Positions 1 to 9,696 of a stretch of DNA of 64,000 bases are shown here, one piece after another. Numbering within the stretch: the stretch's first letter is position 1; the number at the start of each line of letters is the position of its first letter. The position numbers were made by a program, and so were the translations under genes. The stretch spans positions 310,001 through 374,000 of the forward strand of contig JAHBVX010000007.1 of assembly GCA_019637295.1 (NCBI GenBank), given 5' to 3'. Under the pieces are notes generated by a model that made no database searches, was not told where the DNA came from, and saw only the letters and a program-made list of their open reading frames with translations. This stretch comes from Polyangiaceae bacterium. Lineage in GTDB: Bacteria; Myxococcota_A; Polyangia; Polyangiales; Polyangiaceae.

Positions 1-94
1 CATCAGCCTCCCCGCCGACGTGGGGGACCAGCTCCAGGTCTGGTACAGCATCGGCGGAGAGGTGAGCCCGTCCCTGGTGGTTCAGGTCGAGTGA
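1..94 (+). CDS. C-terminal end of a truncated CDS
   Basis: An open frame enters from the left edge (codons begin at base 2) and stops at TGA 92-94, giving the last 30 residues, ending in SPSLVVQVE. High GC at third positions supports a real coding end. It is too short to identify a family; the alternation of hydrophobic and polar residues would suit a beta-strand-rich C-terminus. It ends 14 bases before the stop of the oppositely oriented lipoprotein gene, so the two are convergent. Confidence 0.5.
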   Translation, partial: ISLPADVGDQLQVWYSIGGEVSPSLVVQVE

Positions 95-107
95 CGGCGC
101 GCCGCGG

Positions 108-476
108 TCACCAGGTGCAGTTGTACTGAGACATCGCCTGCTTGGTCGTCTCGAGGGCTTGCTTGCAGCCCATCCCGAGTCCGGCCTTCGCCGCGGGGTT
201 CTGCGCGGAGGTCTTGTAGGTCTGTCGCATCTTGTCGATGGAGTCCTTGAGCGGCCCACGGGCGACTTCCGGCACGTTGGCTTCCACGCACTTCGAATAC
301 TTCTCCAAGTACTCGTCGCACTCGGGGACGCCGGTCGAGTCCCCGCTCGCTGCGGACGAGGTCGAGCTCGACTCGGTCGAGTCGCTCGAGCCGCCCGTGA
401 GCTTCTTGCACGCCAGCGAGGCCACGAGCACGACGCTCGCCGTCAACAGCACACTGATCCGCGAAGTCTTCTTCAT
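108..476 (-). CDS. Small putative lipoprotein
   Basis: This is a 122-residue predicted lipoprotein of unknown function. It starts with a lysine-containing n-region and a hydrophobic stretch ending in a lipobox (VASLAC, Cys at about residue 23). A Ser/Thr-rich linker follows (about 28-48), then a compact domain with four cysteines (ECDEY, SKCVE, GMGCKQ and YNCTW at the C-terminus), probably in disulfides. The start is supported by GGAG just upstream on the minus strand, and a TATAGA hexamer lies about 20 bases before the ATG. Short Cys-containing lipoproteins of this type are common in myxobacteria. No function is inferred beyond envelope location. Confidence 0.7.
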   Translation of the reverse strand: MKKTSRISVLLTASVVLVASLACKKLTGGSSDSTESSSTSSAASGDSTGVPECDEYLEKYSKCVEANVPEVARGPLKDSIDKMRQTYKTSAQNPAAKAGLGMGCKQALETTKQAMSQYNCTW

Positions 477-542
477 TCACTCCTCCGAGGCGGAACTCTA
501 TAGCAACCCTCGCGGTTGGCGAGAGCAAATCTCGCGTGGAGC

Positions 543-1964
543 TCACGATACCGTGCGCAGCACGCGCCGGCCGTCGCTGGGCCGGACCACCAGCGGTGGT
601 GGGAGCGGCAGCGCGACGTCGTCGTCGTGCTCGTCGACCACCTCCCCGAGTAGATCGTAGTCCGTAGCGCGCGTCACCTCTACCCGGCGCATCTGACCGG
701 GGTGCACCTCGCCGCCCGAGAGATACACCACGCCGTCGATCTCGGGGGCCTGACCCGCGTGGCGCCCCACCATTACCAGCTCGCTCTCTTCGCTCGGACC
801 TTCGACCAGCACGTCCAAGCGGGCGCCGACCAGCGCTCGGTTCTTGCGCTTGCTGATTCCGCGCTGCACTTGCATCAGCTTCTTGGCGCGTGCGCGCGCG
901 GTCTTGCGCTCGACCTTGTGCGCGAGCTCGAAGCTCTTGCTGGTGGGCTCGTCCGAGTAGAGGAACACTCCGACCCGGTCCAGCTCGGCAAAGCGCACGA
1001 AGCGGAGCAACTCGTCGAACTCGTCCTCCGACTCCCCCGGGTGGCCCACGATGAACGCCGAGCGCATCACCAGGCCGGGTACGCGCTTTCGTAGGCGTTC
1101 GACGAGTTGGTACAGCCGCGCGCCACCGTGGCCACGTCGCATGCGACGCAGCATGGCGTCGGCTGCGTGCTGCAGCGGCATGTCGACGTAGGGCAGCACC
1201 TTGGGGTGCTCGGCGAGCAGCTCGAGCAGCCCCTCGCCGAGGCGCTCGGGGTAGAGGTAGAACAGGCGCACCCAGCGCACGCCGGGGACGTCCGCGACGC
1301 GCCGGACCAGTGACTCGAGTGCGACTGGATCCGAAAAATCCCGTCCGTAGGCGACCGTGTCCTGGCTGACCAGGTTGATCTCGAGCACACCGGCGGCGAC
1401 GAGCCGCTCCACCTCGCGTACCACGTCGTCTGGGCTGCGGGAGCGCTGCTTGCCTCGTAGGGACGGGATGACGCAAAAGGAGCAGCTGCGGTTGCAGCCC
1501 TCGGCGATCTTCACGTAGGCGCTCGCTCCGCGGGTGCTCAGCACGCGCGGATCCTCCGCCCGCACGACCCAGTCCGCCGGGTGCCCAACGAGGCAGCGAG
1601 GCGCTCGCCCGGCCAACACCGGCTCGAGCTTGAGCATGTCGCTGGAGCCGAGGAAGTGATCGACCTCGGGGAGCCCCTCGGCGAGCTCGTCGGGGTGCCG
1701 CTGGCTGAGGCACCCAGCCACAACCAACTTCTGGAGCGTGCCGGACTTCTTCAGCTCGGCCAGCTCGAGGATGGTGTCGATGCTCTCCTTCTTCGCGGCG
1801 TCGATGAAGCCGCAGGTGTTGACGACGATGACGCTCGCCTGCAAGGCGTCGGCCACGTGACGATACCCGGCGCGGCTGGCGACACCGAGCATCACTTCGC
1901 TGTCCACGCGGTTCTTGGGACAGCCGAGGCTCACGAAGTGAATCGTGCGGGGACGCTTGGGCAT
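543..1964 (-). CDS. rimO: Ribosomal protein S12 methylthiotransferase RimO
   Basis: RimO is a radical SAM enzyme that adds a methylthio group to the conserved aspartate of ribosomal protein S12. The N-terminal UPF0004 domain carries three cluster cysteines (SLGCPKN, NTCGF, AGCLSQR). The radical SAM motif is C157-x3-C161-x2-C164 in EGCNRSCSFC. A C-terminal TRAM-like segment follows, then a Pro- and Asp-rich tail. SLGCPKNRVDSE points to RimO rather than MiaB. I chose the ATG at 1964 (473 aa). A GTG at 2015, overlapping the carA stop as GTGA, would add 17 residues and make the gene translationally coupled to carA, so it is a real alternative. The gene ends the pyrC-carA-rimO set. Confidence 0.9.
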   Translation of the reverse strand: MPKRPRTIHFVSLGCPKNRVDSEVMLGVASRAGYRHVADALQASVIVVNTCGFIDAAKKESIDTILELAELKKSGTLQKLVVAGCLSQRHPDELAEGLPEVDHFLGSSDMLKLEPVLAGRAPRCLVGHPADWVVRAEDPRVLSTRGASAYVKIAEGCNRSCSFCVIPSLRGKQRSRSPDDVVREVERLVAAGVLEINLVSQDTVAYGRDFSDPVALESLVRRVADVPGVRWVRLFYLYPERLGEGLLELLAEHPKVLPYVDMPLQHAADAMLRRMRRGHGGARLYQLVERLRKRVPGLVMRSAFIVGHPGESEDEFDELLRFVRFAELDRVGVFLYSDEPTSKSFELAHKVERKTARARAKKLMQVQRGISKRKNRALVGARLDVLVEGPSEESELVMVGRHAGQAPEIDGVVYLSGGEVHPGQMRRVEVTRATDYDLLGEVVDEHDDDVALPLPPPLVVRPSDGRRVLRTVS

Positions 1965-2011
1965 CGGAGGGCTCGCGAAAGCTACACGACGGAGCGAGGT
2001 CGGGCCAGGGC

Positions 2012-3132
<1,121 letters not shown>

Positions 3133-3136
<4 letters not shown>

Positions 3137-4446
3137 CCGGCGCTCCCGAGGCGATCGAGCACGAGCTGACCGCGCGCGAAGGTGGCGCGGATCCGGCCGC
3201 GTAGCTCGTGCTCGAGGAATGGAGTGTTACGCGCCTTGCTGGCCAGTGCGCTGTGCGCCGGCGTCCACAGGGCCGCGGGGTCGACGACGGTCAGCTCGGC
3301 GAGGGCGCCGACCTTCAATCGCGGGGGCTCGATGCCGGCGATGCGAGCTGGGCGCGTGGACATCGCGTCCACGAGTCGGGTGAGGGTGATGCCCTCTTGC
3401 CCCACCAAGCCGAGCAGCAGGGCGAAGCAGGGCTCGAGCCCCATCATGCCGGGCGAGGCCTCGGCGAACTCGCAGTCCTTCTCCAGGGAGCTGTGGGGTG
3501 CGTGGTCCGTGGCGATGGCGTCGATGGTGCCGTCGGCGAGGGCGGCGCGCAGGGCCGCGAGATCCGCCGCCTCGCGCAGCGGTGGGTTGACCTTGCACGC
3601 CGTGTCGTAGCCGATGACGGCGGCGTCCGTGAGGAGCAGGTGGTGCGGCGTCACCTCGGCGGTCACCGGGAGCCCGCGGCTCTTGGCTTCGCGCAGGATG
3701 CGCACGGCGCCGAGGGTGGAGACGTGCGCGACGTGATAGCGCGCACCGACGTACTCGGCGAGCAAGACGTCTCGCGCGACGATCACGTCCTCGGCCACGC
3801 GGGGCCAACCGCCCAGCCCCAAGCGGGCGCTCACGGCGCCCTCGTGCATCTGCGCACCGGCGGTCAGATCGTGATCTTCGGCGTGTTGGATCACCACCAG
3901 GTCGAAGGTCTTGGCGTACTCGAGCGCACGGCGCATGACCTGAGCGTTCATCACGCACACGCCGTCGTCGCTGACGCCGACCGCGCCCGCCTCGCGCAGT
4001 TCGCCCATCTCGGTCAGGTCCTGCCCGCGCTGTCCGACGGTGATGGCGGCGATGGGGTGCAGCGTTGGACCACCGACCTCGGCGGCGCGGGCGCGCATCA
4101 GCTCGGTGACCGCGCGCGTGTCGTTCACGGGCCGAGTGTTGGGCATCACGCACACGTGGGCGTAGCCTCCGGCGGCCGCTGCGCCGAGTCCGCTGGCGAT
4201 GTCTTCCTTGTACTCTTGCCCGGGCTCACGCAGATGCGCGTGCAGATCGACGAACGCGGGTAGCAGCCAGTGGCCCGTGACGTCTACGACGCGCACCCGC
4301 GCTGAGGGAGCGAGCCCGCTCCCGGCGCCGGCCCCGACATGCGTCAGCCGCCCGCGCTCGATGACGACGTCCGCGATCGCGTCCAGCTCCAGGGCCGGGT
4401 CGAACACGCGGCCGCCGCGCAGCACCAGCAGCTCCGGTTCCGTCAT
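3133..4446 (-). CDS. pyrC: Dihydroorotase (type I)
   Basis: PyrC catalyses the reversible cyclisation of N-carbamoyl-aspartate to dihydroorotate in pyrimidine synthesis. The 437-residue protein is a class I amidohydrolase with the metal-binding HxH in DLHAHLREPGQEYKED (about residues 66-82), the CVMPNTRP loop, GVSDDG, and the catalytic Asp in ATDHAPHS (about 310). I chose the ATG at 4446, where MTEPELLVLRGG begins the family's N-terminal beta strand. The longer open frame upstream is arginine-rich and overlaps the next gene. It is the first gene of the pyrC-carA-rimO set; pyrB is not next to it. Confidence 0.94.
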
Positions 4447-4490
4447 GGGCGGGGCCCTGATACCACGACGGGGCCCGAGGGAAAGTGGGC

Positions 4491-5819
4491 TCAGCGTCGG
4501 GAGGCGTTCCGCCGCAGGATGAGCGCGGTCCCGAGCAGCGCCGCGAGCAGCCACGCCGCCGGTCCTCCCTCGGGTCGTGGAGCGCGGCAGTCGCAGCCCG
4601 GGTCGTCTGTCGCAGGGGCCGGCCCGCCGGTGCCGCCATCGGCGGGCTCGCACGCGCCGAGGGTGTCGCACAGCCCGGGCCACAGGCCGACGCAGGGCGC
4701 GGTGGTCGAGCTCGCCTCACAGGCGAGGGGCCCGCCGACGGTCGTGAGCTTGAGCAGCGTCTCGAAGGCCGGTGCGCTGCTCGACGACAACGCCGCGGGA
4801 GTGAAGCCGAGCTCGAAGCCCTGCACGAACTGCGAGCCGCAGGCGTACAGGCCGGCGCTGGTCCAGGTCAGGCAGTTGATGGGGCCGTCATGGATGCGGG
4901 CGAACTGGTGGTCGCTGGTGCTGGCCAGATACAGTCCGAGGGTCGCGGGGTCGATGGGTGTCCCGCCCTTGGGATCGCCGTAGCCGAGCAGCACCGAGCC
5001 GCCGTCGGGCGACAGGGCGAAGCCGAGCATGCGTCCTTGCGCCGCGAATACTTCGGTGAAGCTCGCGCCGGAGTCCTGGGTGACGAGCAAGCGATTCTGC
5101 CCCGAGCCAGCGGTGCGCACGTACACGATCGACGGCTCGGTGGGATGCACAGCCCCGATGAAGGGGGAGCTCTGAATGTCTGCGCCTGGCACCGCGTGGG
5201 GCGTCCAGCTCTGGCCGCGATCCGTCGAGGTGTAGAACACGCCGACGCCCGCGGGACCGATGCCCGAGACGTAGATGCGGTCCGCGTCCGAGGGGGCTGG
5301 ATCCAGCGTCAGACCGAGGAGATCCGAGGGCAGCTCGCTGCCCAGCTGGGCGAAGGTGAGCCCCTCGTCCAGGGACTCCCAGACTCGGGTGTCGAACTGC
5401 CCGCCGCCCACGCCATTGGACGTCAAGACCAGCACGCGCTTGCGATCCACCGGAGAGACGGTGAGGTCGACGGCGTAGCGCCCTTCCAGCTTCGAGTCGG
5501 GGAACGAGAAGTTGCAGCCGCCGTCCGCGCTGCGCCGAAATCCGTCGAAGATACCGACGACGATCGCGCCGCTCAGGGTGGTTCCGACGGACGGGTCCTC
5601 GACCCCGCCGTAGCCGATGCTCTGCTCGCAGATCCAGCTCCAGCTCTGGCCGTGGTCGTCGCTCACGAGCAGGCCGTAGGTCGCGCGAAGCACCAATCGA
5701 TCCGGCGCCTTTGGGTCGACGATCAGCTGCTGGGCAAGCGGAAACCGGCCGTTCGCCAGCGCGGTGGTCGTGAGCGCGAATGTCAGGACAGCGAGCGAGC
5801 GCGCGATGCGGGAGTTCAT
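4491..5819 (-). CDS. Exported BNR/Asp-box repeat protein with MYXO-CTERM tail
   Basis: This 442-residue secreted protein is probably a seven-bladed beta-propeller of the BNR/sialidase or Ycf48-like type. After a signal peptide ending near TTALANG, Asp-box motifs recur: SDDHGQSW, SADGGCNF, SLDEGLTF, STDRGQSW and TQDSGASF. The C-terminus has a Cys-x-Cys (GCDCRAP), then a Gly/Pro segment, Trp, a hydrophobic helix and an Arg-rich end (LILRRNASRR). That is the layout of MYXO-CTERM sorting tails thought to be processed at the outer membrane. The start ATG at 5819 overlaps the stop of the GMC oxidoreductase gene as ATGA, so the two are likely co-translated. Substrate and function are unknown; Asp boxes are structural and do not prove sialidase activity. 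Confidence 0.8.
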   Translation of the reverse strand: MNSRIARSLAVLTFALTTTALANGRFPLAQQLIVDPKAPDRLVLRATYGLLVSDDHGQSWSWICEQSIGYGGVEDPSVGTTLSGAIVVGIFDGFRRSADGGCNFSFPDSKLEGRYAVDLTVSPVDRKRVLVLTSNGVGGGQFDTRVWESLDEGLTFAQLGSELPSDLLGLTLDPAPSDADRIYVSGIGPAGVGVFYTSTDRGQSWTPHAVPGADIQSSPFIGAVHPTEPSIVYVRTAGSGQNRLLVTQDSGASFTEVFAAQGRMLGFALSPDGGSVLLGYGDPKGGTPIDPATLGLYLASTSDHQFARIHDGPINCLTWTSAGLYACGSQFVQGFELGFTPAALSSSSAPAFETLLKLTTVGGPLACEASSTTAPCVGLWPGLCDTLGACEPADGGTGGPAPATDDPGCDCRAPRPEGGPAAWLLAALLGTALILRRNASRR

Positions 5820-7372
5820 GACGCCCGTCGAGCGAGGCGAGCGCGGCCCCGGGCGACGCGCTCGACGAGCTGCTCGCCGAGCAGCCATGCCACCGCGGAG
5901 ATCGAGTGTTGCGGGTTCACCCCGAGGTTCGTGGGGAACACGCTCGAGTCGGCTACGAACAAGCCCGAACAGTCGTGGACCTCGAGCTGCCGCGAGACCA
6001 CGCTGGTCGACTCTGCGCTGCCGAGCCGCGCGGTGCCGAACAAGTGCGCGGCGATGCAGTGGACCAGCCGGGGATCGTCCGGCAGGTCCGCGAGCGGCGC
6101 GAGCTGGTCCAGGTGTGTGATGCTGGGCGGCAGGCCGTGCACGCCGGGCAGCACCTCGCGAGCACCAGCCGCGAACAGCAGCTCCGCGAGTAGGAAGATG
6201 CCGCGCTTGAGCACCGCGACGTCCTCAGCCGCGAGTTGGTAGCGGATGTCCGTCCCGAACAGCCCTGCGCGCACGCCACCCTGGGCCTGTGCGCGTACCT
6301 GGACACCCCACACCGCCATGTGATCGTGACGCTCGAGCTGACGGGTGAGCGCGTGACCCAGACCGGGGAGCCGAGCCGCCAGCAGCTCGACGGGCATGGA
6401 CACCGTCTCGAGCTTCATGCGCTCTGCCCAGTGGTGCGTGCTCTCGTAGCCTTGGGTGGCTCCGACGGTCATGCGCACGGGCTGGTCGAAGACGCCCACC
6501 AACGCCGTGCCCGGGTGAGCTTGCAGCCTGCGACCCACCAGCCCCGAACGCCGCCCAAAGCCGCTCTTCGAGAGTAACAGTGGGGTTTGGATCGCGCTGG
6601 CGGCGAGCACCACCGCGTGGCGAGCGTGAACCCGGAGGGTCGGGCCGCGCTCCCGGGTCACCGGATCGACGAAGCGCGCGCGGACGCCCACCGCGCGGCC
6701 GCTCTGGCCGACGACGCGCTCGGCGCGACAGGTCGCGTACAAACGCGCACCCCGCTCGAGGGCGTGGGGGATCAGCGTGGCCAACATGCTCTGCTTCTGC
6801 CCGGTCGGGCAGCCCTGGTTGCAGTGAGCGCTGCCACGGCAGTCGATCACGCTCCGCCGAATGGCGTTGCCGCGCAGGCCGAGTTCGTCGAGGCCGCGAT
6901 GCAGCAGGCGGGCGTTGTTTCCCTGCACTGGCTCGGGAGTCGGGGAGACGCCGAGCAACTCGTCGAGCCGGTCCGAGGCTCGCATGAGCTCGGCGTAGGG
7001 CAGGGCGCTGCCCAGGTCGTGCTCCCGCTGCCAGGCCGCATGAATCGGCTCGGGCAGGCGATGAATGATCGCGCCATTGACCACGGTGGTGCCGCCCACG
7101 CAGCGCCCTTGAAGGATGGGCGTTACCGCGCGTCCGAGCGCCACCTGGAAGCCCCCGTCGCGCCACATCCGGCGCATCGAGCCGTACATGTCGCTGCGTA
7201 GTTCTTCGCTCCGCACGTAGGGCCCCTCCTCGAGCACGACCACGTCCAGACCAGCCTCGCACAATAGGTACGCGACGACGGCGCCGCTCGCGCCGCTGCC
7301 CACCACCACGACGTCGGCGGAGTCCTCGACGGCCGCCTCATCGCGTACGTCCGCGAGTGAGCGCACGGTCAC
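5816..7372 (-). CDS. GMC-family FAD oxidoreductase
   Basis: This 518-residue flavoprotein belongs to the glucose-methanol-choline oxidoreductase family. The FAD-binding GSGASG sits at residues 25-30 after a short N-terminus. LQGRCVGGTTVVNGA matches the GMC signature region. The C-terminal SSVFPTNLGVNPQHSISA corresponds to the family's conserved FAD/active-site block. A Cys cluster in GSAHCNQGCPTGQKQ resembles long-chain alcohol oxidases and cholesterol-oxidase-like enzymes. The GTG start at 7372 overlaps the upstream stop as GTGA. The upstream gene encodes a protein like the N-terminal part of fatty-alcohol oxidases, suggesting a two-subunit dehydrogenase. Alcohol, sterol or sugar substrates are all possible; the electron acceptor is unknown. 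Confidence 0.85.
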   Translation of the reverse strand: MTVRSLADVRDEAAVEDSADVVVVGSGASGAVVAYLLCEAGLDVVVLEEGPYVRSEELRSDMYGSMRRMWRDGGFQVALGRAVTPILQGRCVGGTTVVNGAIIHRLPEPIHAAWQREHDLGSALPYAELMRASDRLDELLGVSPTPEPVQGNNARLLHRGLDELGLRGNAIRRSVIDCRGSAHCNQGCPTGQKQSMLATLIPHALERGARLYATCRAERVVGQSGRAVGVRARFVDPVTRERGPTLRVHARHAVVLAASAIQTPLLLSKSGFGRRSGLVGRRLQAHPGTALVGVFDQPVRMTVGATQGYESTHHWAERMKLETVSMPVELLAARLPGLGHALTRQLERHDHMAVWGVQVRAQAQGGVRAGLFGTDIRYQLAAEDVAVLKRGIFLLAELLFAAGAREVLPGVHGLPPSITHLDQLAPLADLPDDPRLVHCIAAHLFGTARLGSAESTSVVSRQLEVHDCSGLFVADSSVFPTNLGVNPQHSISAVAWLLGEQLVERVARGRARLARRAS

Positions 7373-7803
7373 GGAGCGTCTCCCGGTGCGGCGTCGAGCC
7401 ACGCTGGCGCGGTGATGTCTCGGGGCTCGACGCCGAAGCGGGCCTGCGACTCGGGCAGTCCGAGCAACGCGAAGCTCGCGAGGGCCTTGAACAGCAGGGG
7501 CATCTCACGGACGACGTAGATGCGGTGCGCGGCGAGGGCGTCGAGGAGCAGCTGCCGCTCGCTGGCGGCGAGCCCGCCGAAACTCCGCGGTCTGCCCAGC
7601 ACGACCAGGGGGCACAGCCAGAGCAGCCACCCGAAGACCTTGACCCCGAGCAGCGTGGAGAGCGGGGCAGTCGCGATCAGGTCCTGGAGGAACGCCCCGA
7701 GCACGCGCTCGGGCCGCTCTACCCACGCGCCCGCCGGTAGGGTCGCGCTGCAGAGCGTGATCACCCGACGACGCTCGCCGCGTGTGAACAGCAACTGACG
7801 CAT
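7369..7803 (-). CDS. Gluconate 2-dehydrogenase subunit 3-like protein
   Basis: This 144-residue alpha-helical protein begins with LFTRGERRRVITLCSATLP, which resembles the N-terminal helix of gluconate 2-dehydrogenase subunit 3 and the N-terminal region of fatty-alcohol oxidases. A hydrophobic segment (GVKVFGWLLWLCPLVVLG) may contact the membrane. Its stop overlaps the GTG start of the GMC oxidoreductase, so the pair is probably made together, with this protein as an accessory or anchoring subunit. It starts at the ATG at 7803, six bases after the lipoprotein gene ends. The subunit assignment rests on context and weak similarity. Confidence 0.6.
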   Translation of the reverse strand: MRQLLFTRGERRRVITLCSATLPAGAWVERPERVLGAFLQDLIATAPLSTLLGVKVFGWLLWLCPLVVLGRPRSFGGLAASERQLLLDALAAHRIYVVREMPLLFKALASFALLGLPESQARFGVEPRDITAPAWLDAAPGDAP

Positions 7804-7808
7804 GGCGC

Positions 7809-8648
7809 TCAGGGGCAGTAGCCGATGGTGCCGTACTGACCGCCCGACAGAGGCGTACAGGTGCCGCCGCCGCAGTCTGCGCTCGAACAGCAGTACTTCT
7901 TGCAGACCCCAGGCTCGCCGGTGCAGCGGTAGCCACCGATGCAGTAGGGGCCCGTGCTGGCGTTGCTGCAGCTCTGGTTCGGCTGCGCGTTGTTGGGCGG
8001 CTCGAAGCAGAGGAACGTGCTCGTGCTCGGAGCCAGATCGCAGGCGTAGCCGGCGGTACACGACGCGTTGGTGAGCGGGTTGCACTGCAGCGTGACGCTC
8101 GGCAGGACGCAGCCCACGGGCAGTCCGCCGCCGCCCGCGCCGCCCGTGCCCCCGGCGCCGCCGACCGGGGGGCCGCCGCCGGTCCCGCCGAAGCCGCCCG
8201 TGGCGCCCGTGCCTCCGAAGCCACCGCTCGGTCCGCCGCCGAAGCCGCCGGCCCCGCCGAAGCCGCCCGCGGCGCCCGTGCCTCCGAAGCCACCGCTCGG
8301 TCCGCCGCCGAAGCCGCCGGCGACCCCGCCGAACCCCGCGGCGCCCCCGAACCCGCCCATGGGCGGCGAGCCTGCCGCTCCGCCGCCGCCGGCAGCGCCC
8401 GCCAGGCCGCCGCTGCCCGCGCCGCTCGACCCGGCGCTCGCGCCCACACCGCCAAAGCCGAAGCCGCCGGAGTTGTTGCCGCCGCTGCCCCCGCTCTCGC
8501 AGTAGCCCTGAGCGCCGCAGACCATGTTGTCCGGGCACGCGCCGCCGTCGTCGCAGGGCAGCGCTCCGCCACCGCTAGCGCCGGAGGAGCACCCCAGCGC
8601 CGCGCCGAGAGCGAGCCAGCACAGCGCGATCGATGTCGAGTGATTCAT
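7809..8648 (-). CDS. Gly-rich lipoprotein with Cys-rich C-terminal modules
   Basis: This is a 279-residue predicted lipoprotein. The lipobox is LGAALGC (Cys20). A small Cys module (PCDDGGACPDNMVCGAQGYC) follows, then about 120 residues of Gly/Ala/Phe linker. Two cysteine modules end the protein: an eight-Cys module starting GCVLPSVTLQCNP and a six-Cys module GVCKKYCCSSADC. The same two modules occur in reverse order in the lipoprotein at 22819-23658, so the two are paralogues by module shuffling. The linker contains a 69-base tandem duplication. The gene precedes the GMC oxidoreductase pair by five bases, so it may be a surface partner of that enzyme. No enzymatic motif is visible. Confidence 0.75.
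   Translation of the reverse strand: MNHSTSIALCWLALGAALGCSSGASGGGALPCDDGGACPDNMVCGAQGYCESGGSGGNNSGGFGFGGVGASAGSSGAGSGGLAGAAGGGGAAGSPPMGGFGGAAGFGGVAGGFGGGPSGGFGGTGAAGGFGGAGGFGGGPSGGFGGTGATGGFGGTGGGPPVGGAGGTGGAGGGGLPVGCVLPSVTLQCNPLTNASCTAGYACDLAPSTSTFLCFEPPNNAQPNQSCSNASTGPYCIGGYRCTGEPGVCKKYCCSSADCGGGTCTPLSGGQYGTIGYCP
8191..8322 (-). repeat. 69-base tandem duplication in lipoprotein linker
   Basis: Two nearly identical copies start at 8191 and 8260 and differ at very few bases. Each encodes a 23-residue Gly/Phe-rich unit containing GGFGGGPSGGFGGTGA. The period is a multiple of three, so copy-number change would keep the frame and alter only the spacer between lipid anchor and Cys modules. Confidence 0.8.
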
Positions 8649-8729
8649 GCGTGATCTCCCAAGCGGTGAAGCGGAGCCAAGGCTTGCACGCCTTCGTGCG
8701 CCCGTCGAGCCCGCGCCGGGGTCCGCCCC

Positions 8730-9686
8730 TCAGCCGCTGCCTCTGCCGTGCGGCTCTCGCCAGTCGATGATGGGTCCGCGCGGGACGATCCGGGTGGGGT
8801 TGATGGTGGGATGGCTCTCGAAGTAGTGCCGCTTGATGTGCTCGAGGTTCACCGTCGGGCCGATGCGCGGGTGCTGGGCCAGCTCGCGAGTGAAGGCCCA
8901 CAGGTTGGGGTAGTCCCGCAGTCGGCGGAGGTTGCACTTGAAGTGGTAGTGGTAGACCGAGTCGAAGCGGACCAGCGTGGTGAACAAGCACACGTCCGCC
9001 TCCGTGAGCTCGGCCCCAAGCAGGTAGCGCGACTTCGCCAGCCGAGCCTCGTACTGGTCGAGTGCCGAGAACAAGTCGCCCACGGCTTCGTCGTAGGCCG
9101 GTTGCTTGGTCGCGAAGCCCGCTCGGTACACGCCGTTGTTGATGGGCTCGTACATGGCGTCGATCTCGCGATCGATGTCCGCCTCGAGCGACGGGGGGCA
9201 GAGCTCGGGGCCGCGGCCCGCCACGCCGAGCTCGCGACCGAGCATGCGGATGATCTGTCGAGACTCGTTGTTGACGATGGTGTGAGTCTCGCGATCCCAG
9301 AGCACGGGAACGGTGACGCGACCGGTGTAGTTCTCGAGTGCCTGCACGTACAGGTCGCGCAAGAAGCGATGTCCCTCGACCGTGTCTCCGGTGGCGCCGC
9401 TGGCCGAGTCGTCGAAGCTCCAGCCGTCGTCGCCCATGAAGGGATGCACCACGCTCACGCTGACCGCGTCGTCGAGCTGGCGGAGCGCGCGCACGATCAG
9501 CGTGCGGTGCGCCCAAGGGCAAGCCAGGGAGACGTACAGGTGATAACGCCCGGCGAGCGCCGGAAACCGTGCGCCGGGCGCGCGTGACAGGGAGTCACGG
9601 AAGCGCGTCTCGTCGCGCAGGAAGCGGCCGGCCGCGTCGGCTTCGTACCACTCGGTCGACCACTGACCATCGATCAAGCGTCCCAT
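8730..9686 (-). CDS. Glutathionyl-hydroquinone reductase-like GST (YqjG/ECM4 family)
   Basis: This is an omega/Xi-class glutathione transferase-like protein of 318 residues, typical for glutathionyl-hydroquinone reductases. These enzymes reductively deglutathionylate quinone conjugates in the cytoplasm. The catalytic Cys56 lies in YVSLACPWAHR, followed by VVHPFMGDDGW and the VPVLWD-NNESRQIIRML block that builds the thioredoxin-fold glutathione site; the C-terminal half is helical. I chose the ATG at 9686, ten bases past the hutI stop. An upstream ATG at 9722 would overlap hutI. The gene could share a transcript with hutI, though the functions are not obviously linked. Confidence 0.85.
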   Translation of the reverse strand: MGRLIDGQWSTEWYEADAAGRFLRDETRFRDSLSRAPGARFPALAGRYHLYVSLACPWAHRTLIVRALRQLDDAVSVSVVHPFMGDDGWSFDDSASGATGDTVEGHRFLRDLYVQALENYTGRVTVPVLWDRETHTIVNNESRQIIRMLGRELGVAGRGPELCPPSLEADIDREIDAMYEPINNGVYRAGFATKQPAYDEAVGDLFSALDQYEARLAKSRYLLGAELTEADVCLFTTLVRFDSVYHYHFKCNLRRLRDYPNLWAFTRELAQHPRIGPTVNLEHIKRHYFESHPTINPTRIVPRGPIIDWREPHGRGSG

Positions 9687-9696
9687 GGTCGAGACA

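Noticed and set aside
4491-5819. Calling the BNR protein a sialidase
   Set aside because: Asp boxes are structural; the catalytic Arg triad and Tyr/Glu pair of sialidases could not be recognised.
4491-6242. Long plus-strand frame opposite the BNR and GMC genes
   Set aside because: It is the antisense shadow typical of high-GC genes; the minus-strand proteins have clear domains and signals.
8068-8505. Plus-strand proline-rich open frame
   Set aside because: It is the exact antisense of the Gly-rich lipoprotein linker (Gly codons read as Pro); no start signals and wrong coding bias.
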